NCBI GenBank assembly: GCA_963971305.1
Contig: OZ020303.1
Location: 58,404,867 to 58,468,866 of the forward strand
Direction of reading: 5' to 3'
Source of the DNA: Arcuatula senhousia
Lineage: Eukaryota > Mollusca > Bivalvia > Mytilida > Mytilidae
DNA: 64,000 nucleotides
In this document: one piece after another, positions 55,920-64,000 of the stretch
Layout of the letters: each line of letters opens with the position of its first letter
Position numbering within the stretch: the stretch's first letter is position 1
Notes under the pieces: generated by a model
Told to the model about the DNA's origin: nothing
The model's input: the letters and a program-made list of their open reading frames with translations, nothing else
The model's database searches: none
Made by a program: the position numbers and the translations under genes

Positions 55920-57185
55920 CTTAAAGAGGTTTCGATTGAAAAAAAAGCAAAGAGGCACCGATGGGGCATTCGAGTGTCAAAAGTCCGAAAGGGCTACGAC
56001 AAAACCGGTAAACACGAACAAGAACAGCACGAAGAGACACAAAACACAAAATCAACCAAACGGAAATCAACAACGCGAACTCAAGTCGTAACAAGAGTGA
56101 ACTCAGGTGCTCCGGAAGAGTAAGCGGTTCCTGCCTGCTATAGCCCACTCGCAAATTTCCAATTCTGTGTGTCAAATCCGGTAAAGGAAGACAAAACAAA
56201 ATTCTACGATAAACCAACATCTGCCCTCATTTGAGAGATAGAAATCCCATGTTTTTCTACGAGTGCACGGTGTCTATACCGTAAAATTTCTTGAGTGAAG
56301 ACAGCAACCGTTGAGCAACATAACCCTGTGTTAGCAATATCTGTGTCAAACGTGATGCTCTGCAAAGGAAATCGATGTAATTCCTGCAAGCTCTGGAGTA
56401 GCGAATCAACTGTGATACGAAAACTCCATAAGCAGGAGCGGACGGAATGTTGCAACACAAGAAGGGAAAGTTGACGATTGGAAAGTTGAAGACATCACGT
56501 TTGTCATAGAGCTTTGTTGAAAGTCTTACTTGAGAGTCAATTTCGAGATGTAGATCTAAATATGAAGCAGACTTCATAGAATCCGTTGTGTCCTTTATCT
56601 CAAGTTCCTGAGGATATATGAGATGGAGAAAGTAACCAAATCGAGAATTGTTCATTTAAAGGACACCATCAATATAACGGAACGGGAGGTTAAAAGAGAA
56701 AGATAGCTAAGATCTTTTTTTGTCTAGAAGAGATTGTAAGAAGTTTGCTTCATATATGAAAGAAGAAACAAATCAACAAGCAAAGGTGCACAATCAGTGC
56801 CAATTGGAATACCTATTGTTTTCTTAAAAACACGTCCACCAAACTGTCAGTGAACAAATATGTTGTCGATAAGAAAATTGTGCATGTCGATATTTGGTCA
56901 ACTGTATGTTTGTTCTTTTTCTTAGACTCATCGATGACAGTCTTACTGTAATGGACTACCAGATATTTGTACCTGCGTTTTCTATTCTTTTTTTAAAGCT
57001 GCGTTTAATCAGCTGTGCCAATCGTGATTTGATGTGTTCAGGGAGAGTTGAGAAATCGAAAGTTTTGATGATGTTGCAAGATGAAACTGATATGAACTAA
57101 GAATCTCCATCAGTTCTTTCGAATTCTTCACTCAGGATCCACGTTTGATTGACACCATTTCTAAAATAAAACAACAATCGTAATA
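55920..57185 (-). pseudogene. Retroelement remnant: reverse transcriptase C-terminal part and 3' region
   Basis: The longest copy of the dispersed family. On the minus strand: an IGIPIGTDCAPLLVDLFLLS-like motif (about 56755-56820), a frameshifted YxDD region, then one frame (56257-56655) with IYPQELEIKDTTD, ASYLDLHLEID, LSTKLYDKRDVFNFPIVNF, AYGVFVSQLIRYSRAC, LTQGYVAQRLLSSLKKFYG. The 3' tract (55950-56220) contains the GCTCCGGAAGAGTAAGC and AATGGGGCATTCG-like words seen alone in five truncated copies. Part of the palm and the thumb of a reverse transcriptase is legible. Stops and frameshifts upstream make it non-functional. Class uncertain. Confidence 0.75.
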
Positions 57186-58830
57186 TTTCTGAAGGCCGGA
57201 TTTTATTGCCTTTAGTATAGAAGTCAGGTGTAGTTAACTACATTTTGATGACCCGGCAATGAAGCCCTGTTTGAAAGGATTTTTATGTGATTTAGGAATC
57301 TAAATAAAGTATATTTCTTTGGTCGTTGTTAAATGGCAACAGGATAAGAGAAATATGATTTCAAAGTTTATATCGACATACTTTGATTTTTTGATTTGAT
57401 TTTTAATTCCCTGAAAAAATTCATCTATAAAAACAACCACGCTGGGAATTCTATATAGAAACTCTAGAACACGATCATGTCCTTATAATACTCAGAAAGT
57501 CTATTAAAATTGCTATTATGTGAAATTAACAGCTCCGTATTGATTCCAAGTGAACCAGAGATGGTATGATTTGTAATAGAACATAGTCCTCCCGTCTCTG
57601 GAGTATGTATACTTAAGATCTAATGATGCAATATTGGGAAGCTGTAAGAAGTATTGGAACATAAGTTATCTTTAATCTCAGTTATCAAATTTGTTTTAAA
57701 GGATATGCAATTTTCATTTGCAGATCAATGTTAGGCGTAATTTCCTTTTAGTAGCAAAAACATTTACGTATCTTTATGAGTTTTGTTTCTTTATATAAAT
57801 GGATATCATGATAAGGCGGATATGCGAAAACTGCCTCCGTGTAAGTGATGCCCTATCCTGGGTTTATTCTCATGATTTTACAGCTTTCAAGTCAAAACAA
57901 CACAAGGTCTTTCAAACTCTGGGTTAAATTATTTTCACGTTATAATTTAAGCAATTACTATATCGACACAAAAAAGTCCAAAATGATACTTTGAACGTTA
58001 AAAACACTTTTAGTATTAACACAGTTTTACATGGCTTGTTTCGTCTTTCTCCTAAAAGACTCTTTAACGAGGTTTCGAAGAAAAAAGTCCAAATTTCTAA
58101 AAAAAGTATGGAAAACAACAACCAGCAAAGCGCCATCCGAGAGAAATTCATTGAAATGATCATGTCAAAAAAAAATAACAACAACGAAACAGCAACAACA
58201 ACAAAAATACGACAAGCCTAATGTCCCTTGGTCCTTTGAAATCTAAGTATGCTTGGTTTTATTTTAACGCTGTCCTAACATATTTCTCTCCCACTTTCCT
58301 TGTTTAAGCAATCAAAGTAAAACCACACGGCGACCTAGTTTCCACATTGTAAGCATGCAAAAATGAAATCAACCTCAGTTGTGTCTGTATTGAGGCAATT
58401 ATTTCAGCTTCATTCACCATATATGGTTCTGTTTATATCCCAAGAAGGGCGATAAGTTCATGTTTCTTTCAATGCTTAAGTTGTTTTGTCTGGTAGAATT
58501 ATTATAGCACATGTTCTTCCAAGAACTGCATTGATACAGTTTCTTTGTATTTTCTGATTTATATTATGTTTTCATGTTTTAATGAAACCCTATGGAAGAA
58601 AAGCTTTCCGATTTCATGTCATGTACAAGGAGAATTAATGCACTTAAGAGGCTTCACCTATTGTCAACATGTTTTTTTATATCTGGTTTAAACATGTACG
58701 ACCACATGGGAAAACATTTTTTTTTTCTTAAAAATGATTCAAATCATTGCAAACTTGTATTGATGGAATATTTTTTTTTCATTGAAAATTATCCTTACTT
58801 AACTGAATTTAGAATAGGCACTGGACAGTG
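57186..58830. other. Non-coding spacer, nothing recognised
   Basis: AT-rich, with an A- and CAA-rich patch near 58100-58215. No supported exon. Confidence 0.4.
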
Positions 58831-60149
58831 TTACCTGGAAAAGTAACAATAAGAAAAAAATTATTGCTACCTGACACCGGAAGGACGGACTAACGGAAAA
58901 CCGTGTAACGGACGCGGACCTGTTTTAAGTAACAATAAGTATTCTTATCTTATTCTTACCTGGCGTTATTGTTACCTGATTATATGAATTTGAATATTCT
59001 TGTATTTCAGAACATTATTAACAATATGTACATTTCTTTATATATAAATTAAAATGTTTTTGTAATTGAAAATTTGAAATAAACAATTATTTATTTTAAT
59101 CACCGGCGATTTGCCTGAACTGTGGTCATGAAATACATAATGGAACACTATCTTTTCTTTAATATCGCCCCAAGTTAATTCATTTGGTCTGTTTTGCCTT
59201 CGGCCATAGTTAAAAAAATAGCTCACATGATATCAAAATGGCTTTCCGAGATGCCAGTAGTGATTTTTTTTTTCAATTGGAGAAAAATTCAATTCACTTA
59301 TCAAATTTGAAGAGAAATTAAATTCGTATCAAGAAAACAAATTTGTTAAACTTTATAAAAGAAGTTCGAGTAAATTAGAAAACTCGAAGACAGGCACAGA
59401 AGTCAAAAGCAAAGAACTTGTATATAAGGAATTGAAATACACTTGCATACATGGAGGAAGAAATTTTACTTCTAAATCAGAGAAAAACAATATGAAAACA
59501 GTCCGTTTTCCACCGTTAAAAAATTATCTGCCCTATTTTTTCACTCTCCTGTAAAAAGGTTAAAAATAGTACCTTTAAAATACATGACGCTTAGGTGAGA
59601 TGCACTCTTATACAATGTGCGATTAAAAATCAGGTGTTGGATTAAGAGACTTGTAATTTAAAAGGTAAGGTCTAGACATATTTTTGCCTCTATGAATATA
59701 ATCTAAATCACCATACCTAATGATAGAGATTAATATTTCTAACACAAACACGTCGTTAAGGCCAAGCGGAACTGATACTCTGTTTTTGTTAAAAAATTCT
59801 AGTGTATTTATTTCCATGGGTGCCACCTACACATTCGGTTTACTAATTGCGAATACAAAAAGACACCAAACCAACTAGTTGGAAAAATTCTATGTACACG
59901 GGCAAAAAAGTGTAACACTTTTGAATAGCCCGTAGTCAAGTAATTTCAGGGGAATTAATGTTATATTTGACCAATTACAAGTGGTGCGTTTGATAGGTTT
60001 TTATAGATATGTAACATTGCGCAAAAGAAATAACAGATATATAATTTACATAATTTTGAAATGTAGACTTACTACCTCCATCTAAATTCTAATTCATGCA
60101 TTCATGCATCGTTTTTCTTTTAATTTTAACATTTGGATAGGAAAACTTT

Positions 60150-60315
60150 TGTTGCAGGGACAGATCCAGAATTGATTCACAGCGGGGGGGGGGGGGTGTT
60201 ACCGCTTATAGTCTACCGAGGACAAGAGGAGGGTTCAGGGTCAATTTCACAAACTTATTCAATGGAAAGGGGATTAAAAACCCCGATAATCCCCCCTCTG
60301 GATCCGACATTGCCA
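60150..60315. repeat. MITE-like block with GGATCC ends and a poly-G run
   Basis: Starts CAGGGACAGATCCAGAATT, has a 13-G run at 60184, and ends CCCCTCTGGATCCGACATTG. Related in ends and composition to 18897-19048, nested in the 3 kb element. Confidence 0.5.
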
Positions 60316-61361
60316 TGATAAAAGAGAAAATTTATTGTTCAGATTTAAATTTGTGCGACTGTTTCCCTTGAAATTATGAAGATGTTGAGGCAAATTGAAA
60401 CGACCATTGTTAATCTTGAAAGGAAAACTTGTTAATTGCATGGAAGTTTTGAAATGAGGGGGGTGCGTGGAATATACAAAAGTCGTCAAATTTGTACAGC
60501 TTCAATACATTAAAACAAATTAACTTATTTATAATATTACTATCCAATTCATTTATATTTTATATATATAAAACAGTTTGTGTTGGTACTCAAGCGATAC
60601 ACATTGTTTTTGTTTTCTTAACGGGTACTTATCATTCAATTTGTTTATCAATCTTATATAAAACCGGTTCTCTATTAATTTGGATAAAGCGATCAAAGAT
60701 CAACAAGAATTGGCTTTGTATTTTGATTTGTATTTAAGTAGGTCAAATCCTCGTGACTCAAAATAAAATTAAATATCCTTTTGATTCTTTTAAGGAAAAC
60801 ATGTTTTATTTTTTCAATTTTCATACAAATTTAATGAAACTATTTTTTTAAAGTTAACGAAAAATGATTTAGTGAATAGATAGCATTTTCTTTTGTTACT
60901 TATCGCAATGTCAAGGACGGGTGTGTTCGTTTGGGTATTAGTTATAACACAGGCACTAAAAAAGAACCAACTTTAGAATTACGTATCTCTTCAAATGTTT
61001 GAGGTGCCACCTTGACTGTAGCATCAATTTATAAGAAAATATTTACTGTGTAATTGGAATTTTTTGTAGATTTTTCCTGTTACGGGCAAAAAAGTGTAAC
61101 AGTAAATAACAACACCCCCCATTTGACACAAAAGTGAAAATATTTGTAAACGTAAACCATTTTCGGTCGTAATATTTCGTATGTAAGTTAAGAAATAAAT
61201 GTTTAATCCTTATTTTAGAACAATTTTGTCCAAAAGTGTCGTTTAATAGCTTTTTAAAGGTCTTGACAACAGCGTAAACAACCCAATAGCACTTTTCTAC
61301 CTCGTTTGATAGAACAGTTAAATTCTTTTGTTCTCTTTTCGGTGGAAATCGGACTGAAAAT

Positions 61362-61541
61362 ATGACACTTAAGCGTGAAGATGCCCAGTGGAATGGCCTG
61401 GTTTGTTCAGATGATGTCCACTATATTCGAGCCTCCATTGTTTATGATGGTTGGCTGGAATGGTATCATCTGTCATGTGTCGGACTCATAAATCCACCTA
61501 AAGCAACCTACTGGATGTGTAGGACATGGAACCAAAAATAA
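61362..61541 (+). CDS. 59-residue open frame resembling the C-terminal half of a PHD finger
   Basis: ATG 61362 to TAA 61539-61541. The stretch DGWLEWYHLSCVGL, PPKATYWMCRTW has the spacing of the second half of a PHD or related zinc finger (W-Y-H-x2-C-V-G-L ... W-x-C-x2-C), but the last cysteine is replaced by Trp and the first Cys pair is incomplete (one Cys in LVCSDD). It lies inside the inverted-end element, about 260 bases from its right end. PHD fingers are known at the C-terminus of several animal transposon proteins, so this is probably a decayed transposon exon rather than a host gene. Confidence 0.45.
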   Translation: MTLKREDAQWNGLVCSDDVHYIRASIVYDGWLEWYHLSCVGLINPPKATYWMCRTWNQK

Positions 61542-61800
61542 AATAACTTAAATTCAAATTTTATTATTGTTTTCATGTGACTGTATCATGTGTATTAAAA
61601 CATGTCAATGAATAATAAACAAGAATTCCGTTGTTAGTTAACACATTTTCAGGTAACAATAACGAGCGGTAATAATAAGAAAATTTCTTATTGTTACTTT
61701 AATAAAAACAGGTCCGCATCCGTGGACCGGTTTATTTTTTACTTTGACTTCCGGCGTCAGGTAACAATAATTTTTTTCTTATTGTTACTTTTCCAGGTAA

Positions 61801-62014
61801 ATCCAGGTAATCGTAGCCACTTTGTTTAGAATAAATTGATTGTTATAACTTTTAGTACAATGTATACTGCACTTGTCTACTGAGAAAAGCCTTTATTAGT
61901 CGAAGCACTGAACTTGAATCCCGACCCCCTGCTCCGCATTTGAATGTAGGGAAAAAGTCCGTAACGGAACAAAAGTCCCAAGAAAAGAAAAAGGTCGCAG
62001 GAAATAAAGACACA
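61801..62014. other. Short spacer before the retrozyme array
   Basis: Nothing recognised. No target-site duplication flanking the array could be identified with confidence. Confidence 0.4.
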
Positions 62015-62039
62015 ATATTTATACAGTGTTTGGCATTTT

Positions 62040-62113
62040 CAATATTTTTGGTAGAGCGCCTCTGATGAGTCTTGAATAGACGAAACGCGCGTCAGGCGTA
62101 GCAAAATTTATTG
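62040..62113 (+). ncRNA. Hammerhead ribozyme, type I, copy 1
   Basis: Core CTGATGA (62062-62068), stem II GTCT/AGAC with loop TGAAT, then GAAA (62082-62085), a minimal stem III CGCGCG and cleavage triplet GTC (62091-62093). Stem I pairs CGCCT before the core with AGGCG after the cut, then an internal loop, then CAATATTTTTG with CAAAATTTATTG. Predicted cleavage is after 62093. Confidence 0.92.
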
Positions 62114-62398
62114 TCTGGAACTTTGTTGTCATTTGTATTTCGAACACACGTGAAGGTTAGCACTGCTGGTGGAGTGTAAATTCCCCGAGGTTAGCCCGCT
62201 CCGGCACCAACACTTTTTGAGTTGGAGAATACATCAAAGCTTTAAATTATCCGTCTAAATTTCAAAATTGTCTAAACCCTAAGGTTCTTCCTACCCCAGA
62301 CATAGGTTGATTATCTTAGTAATAATTTGGTTTCCCAGTTTGGTATTTTTGGTTATACTGTTCTATGCTCTTCATATTTATACAGTGTTTGGCATTTT

Positions 62399-62472
62399 CA
62401 ATATTTTTGGTAGAGCGCCTCTGATGAGTCTTGAATAGACGAAACGCGCGTCAGGCGTAGCAAAATTTATTG
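62399..62472 (+). ncRNA. Hammerhead ribozyme, type I, copy 2
   Basis: Same sequence as copy 1, offset by 359. Predicted cleavage after 62452. Confidence 0.92.
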
Positions 62473-62757
62473 TCTGGAACTTTGTTGTCATTTGTATTTC
62501 GAACACACGTGAAGGTTAGCACTGCTGGTGGAGTGTAAATTCCCCGAGGTTAGCCCGCTCCGGCACCAACACTTTTTGAGTTGGAGAATACATCAAAGCT
62601 TTAAATTATCCGTCTAAATTTCAAAATTGTCTAAACCCTAAGGTTCTTCCTACCCCAGACATAGGTTGATTATCTTAGTAATAATTTGGTTTCCCAGTTT
62701 GGTATTTTTGGTTATACTGTTCTATGCTCTTCATATTTATACAGTGTTTGGCATTTT

Positions 62758-62831
62758 CAATATTTTTGGTAGAGCGCCTCTGATGAGTCTTGAATAGACG
62801 AAACGCGCGTCAGGCGTAGCAAAATTTATTG
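62758..62831 (+). ncRNA. Hammerhead ribozyme, type I, copy 3
   Basis: Same sequence as copy 1, offset by 718. Predicted cleavage after 62811. Confidence 0.92.
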
Positions 62832-63116
62832 TCTGGAACTTTGTTGTCATTTGTATTTCGAACACACGTGAAGGTTAGCACTGCTGGTGGAGTGTAAATT
62901 CCCCGAGGTTAGCCCGCTCCGGCACCAACACTTTTTGAGTTGGAGAATACATCAAAGCTTTAAATTATCCGTCTAAATTTCAAAATTGTCTAAACCCTAA
63001 GGTTCTTCCTACCCCAGACATAGGTTGATTATCTTAGTAATAATTTGGTTTCCCAGTTTGGTATTTTTGGTTATACTGTTCTATGCTCTTCATATTTATA
63101 CAGTGTTTGGCATTTT

Positions 63117-63190
63117 CAATATTTTTGGTAGAGCGCCTCTGATGAGTCTTGAATAGACGAAACGCGCGTCAGGCGTAGCAAAATTTATTG
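63117..63190 (+). ncRNA. Hammerhead ribozyme, type I, copy 4
   Basis: Same sequence as copy 1, offset by 1077. Predicted cleavage after 63170. Confidence 0.92.
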
Positions 63191-63475
63191 TCTGGAACTT
63201 TGTTGTCATTTGTATTTCGAACACACGTGAAGGTTAGCACTGCTGGTGGAGTGTAAATTCCCCGAGGTTAGCCCGCTCCGGCACCAACACTTTTTGAGTT
63301 GGAGAATACATCAAAGCTTTAAATTATCCGTCTAAATTTCAAAATTGTCTAAACCCTAAGGTTCTTCCTACCCCAGACATAGGTTGATTATCTTAGTAAT
63401 AATTTGGTTTCCCAGTTTGGTATTTTTGGTTATACTGTTCTATGCTCTTCATATTTATACAGTGTTTGGCATTTT

Positions 63476-63549
63476 CAATATTTTTGGTAGAGCGCCTCTG
63501 ATGAGTCTTGAATAGACGAAACGCGCGTCAGGCGTAGCAAAATTTATTG
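63476..63549 (+). ncRNA. Hammerhead ribozyme, type I, copy 5
   Basis: Same sequence as copy 1, offset by 1436. Predicted cleavage after 63529. The unit homology stops at about 63575, 46 bases after this site. Confidence 0.92.
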
Positions 63550-63589
63550 TCTGGAACTTTGTTGTCATTTGTATTACATACATTAAGAT

Positions 63590-63960
63590 TTTACGGAATA
63601 ATTTTTTGTTGACATCATGCAATCAAGAAATTTTACAGAAGACATCATGTGCTTGTAGACCGGCAAATATGGGATTTCTCATCAGATGTTTGTTTGACCA
63701 CACTAAATAGATCTTTGGCAACATGACGGGTGTGCTATAACAAGCAGGAGCCGCTAACTCTTCCGGAGCAAAGGAGTTCACTCTCAGTTGCTAAATGCAG
63801 TTGTGTTGTCAGTATGTGTGTTTTTCTTTGGTGCATGTGTAGTTTGTTTCGTTGTTAGGTTTTTTTTTGTGTGTGTCTACCGATATTGTCTTTGTCTTTT
63901 CGGAATAATCGGATGTTTGATAACCCCTTTGGTACACGCAGTTTGTGTGTTTTATACTGT
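63590..63960 (+). pseudogene. 3' end of the dispersed reverse-transcriptase element, plus strand
   Basis: AAGAAATTTTACAGAAGACATCATGTGCTTGTAGAC (63625-63660) is the reverse complement of the thumb-coding tract near 7745-7790. It is followed by GACGGGTGTGCTATAACAAG and CTCTTCCGGAGCAAAGGAGTTCACTC, the 3' tract found in the truncated copies, then GTCTTTTCGGAATAATCGGA. This shows that the two parts belong to one element. Confidence 0.6.
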
Positions 63961-64000
63961 ATATTATCATATATTTTTACGTGATTCATGTGATTGGCTG

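Larger units (their letters stand above)
58831..61800. mobile_element. 3 kb DNA transposon-like element with long inverted ends, TTACCTGGAAAAGTAACAAT
   Basis: The left end 58831-58979 and the reverse complement of the right end (about 61650-61800) are collinear: TTACCTGGAAAAGTAACAAT, AAAAAAATTATTG, TACCTGAC, CCGGAAG, GCGGACCTGTTTT, AGTAACAATAAG, then TTATTGTTACCTGA. The first 40 bases agree almost perfectly. Taking CCTGG..CCAGG as the true ends leaves TA on both sides (58832-58833, 61798-61799), compatible with a TA target. The interior carries a MITE-like insertion (about 60150-60315), two copies of GGCAAAAAAGTGTAAC (about 59900 and 61086), short unassigned frames and a PHD-like frame. No recognisable transposase. 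Confidence 0.8.
62015..63575 (+). mobile_element. Hammerhead retrozyme array, 359 bp unit, 4.3 copies
   Basis: The word ATACAGTGTTTGG occurs at 62021, 62380, 62739, 63098 and 63457, a constant period of 359. I saw no difference between copies. Each unit contains one complete type I hammerhead ribozyme (separate entries), so a transcript would be cut into 359 nt monomers. Non-autonomous elements of this design, called retrozymes, are known from bivalves and other animals. They accumulate as small circular RNAs and spread by reverse transcription supplied in trans. No protein is coded. Decayed solo copies lie at 18165 and 51978. Confidence 0.9.

Noticed and set aside
59038..59826. Two minus-strand open frames (59038-59226 and 59623-59826) as exons of a transposase
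   Set aside because: Composition is somewhat protein-like, but no motif, no matching splice phases and no relatives were seen; support is too thin.
62015..63575. Reading the array as a CRISPR or a plain satellite
   Set aside because: The repeat unit is 359 bp without spacers, and each unit has a full hammerhead core, so the retrozyme explanation is better. This is animal DNA.
1..64000. tRNA, rRNA and snRNA genes
   Set aside because: Scanned by eye for T-arm and anticodon-arm patterns and rRNA words; none convincing. A covariance search would be decisive.

Overview
This is an AT-rich, intron-containing animal window with a very high load of repeats. The repeat types suggest a bivalve mollusc, probably a mussel of the Mytilus kind: hammerhead-ribozyme retrozymes, short DNA elements whose ends read like AGCTCACCTGG or TGTCTCCCC, and a BEL/Pao retrotransposon. 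That assignment is inference from repeat style, not from a marker gene. No operons, CRISPR arrays, rRNA or tRNA genes were seen.

Layout. (1) 1-10.5 kb holds part of a voltage-gated potassium channel locus: one exon for the second half of the T1 domain (1664-1929), followed by two tandem near-identical terminal exons coding for S1-S6 plus the C-terminus (3783-4940 and 9064-10227). Both have the same acceptor phase, and no second T1 exon lies between them, so they look like alternative last exons of one gene. The first has Met in place of the second Thr of the selectivity filter. (2) 10.5-21.7 kb is non-coding, with several repeat families. (3) 21754-24023 is a YtcJ-type metal-dependent amidohydrolase gene with one intron inside the coding part. 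(4) 24764-28984, minus strand, is a five-exon gene rebuilt here from splice signals. It codes for 257 aa that I do not recognise. (5) 29-34 kb holds DNA transposon-like elements, including a 217 bp MITE and a 2.1 kb element, each with target-site duplications. (6) 34955-42792 is an apparently intact young BEL/Pao LTR retrotransposon on the minus strand. It has a 2014-residue uninterrupted polyprotein, LTRs about 99 % identical and a GTACC target duplication, and it sits inside a second copy of the 217 bp MITE. (7) 43-58 kb is a mosaic of tandem-unit elements, foldback elements and decayed reverse-transcriptase remnants. (8) 58.8-61.8 kb is a 3 kb element with about 150 bp inverted ends and an internal PHD-finger-like small ORF. 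(9) 62015-63575 is a tandem array of a 359 bp unit, each unit carrying a complete type I hammerhead ribozyme core: a retrozyme array.

The genes are independent of each other. Most of the unusual biology is in the channel's filter variant and shared upstream exon, and in the mobile elements, above all the five-ribozyme array.
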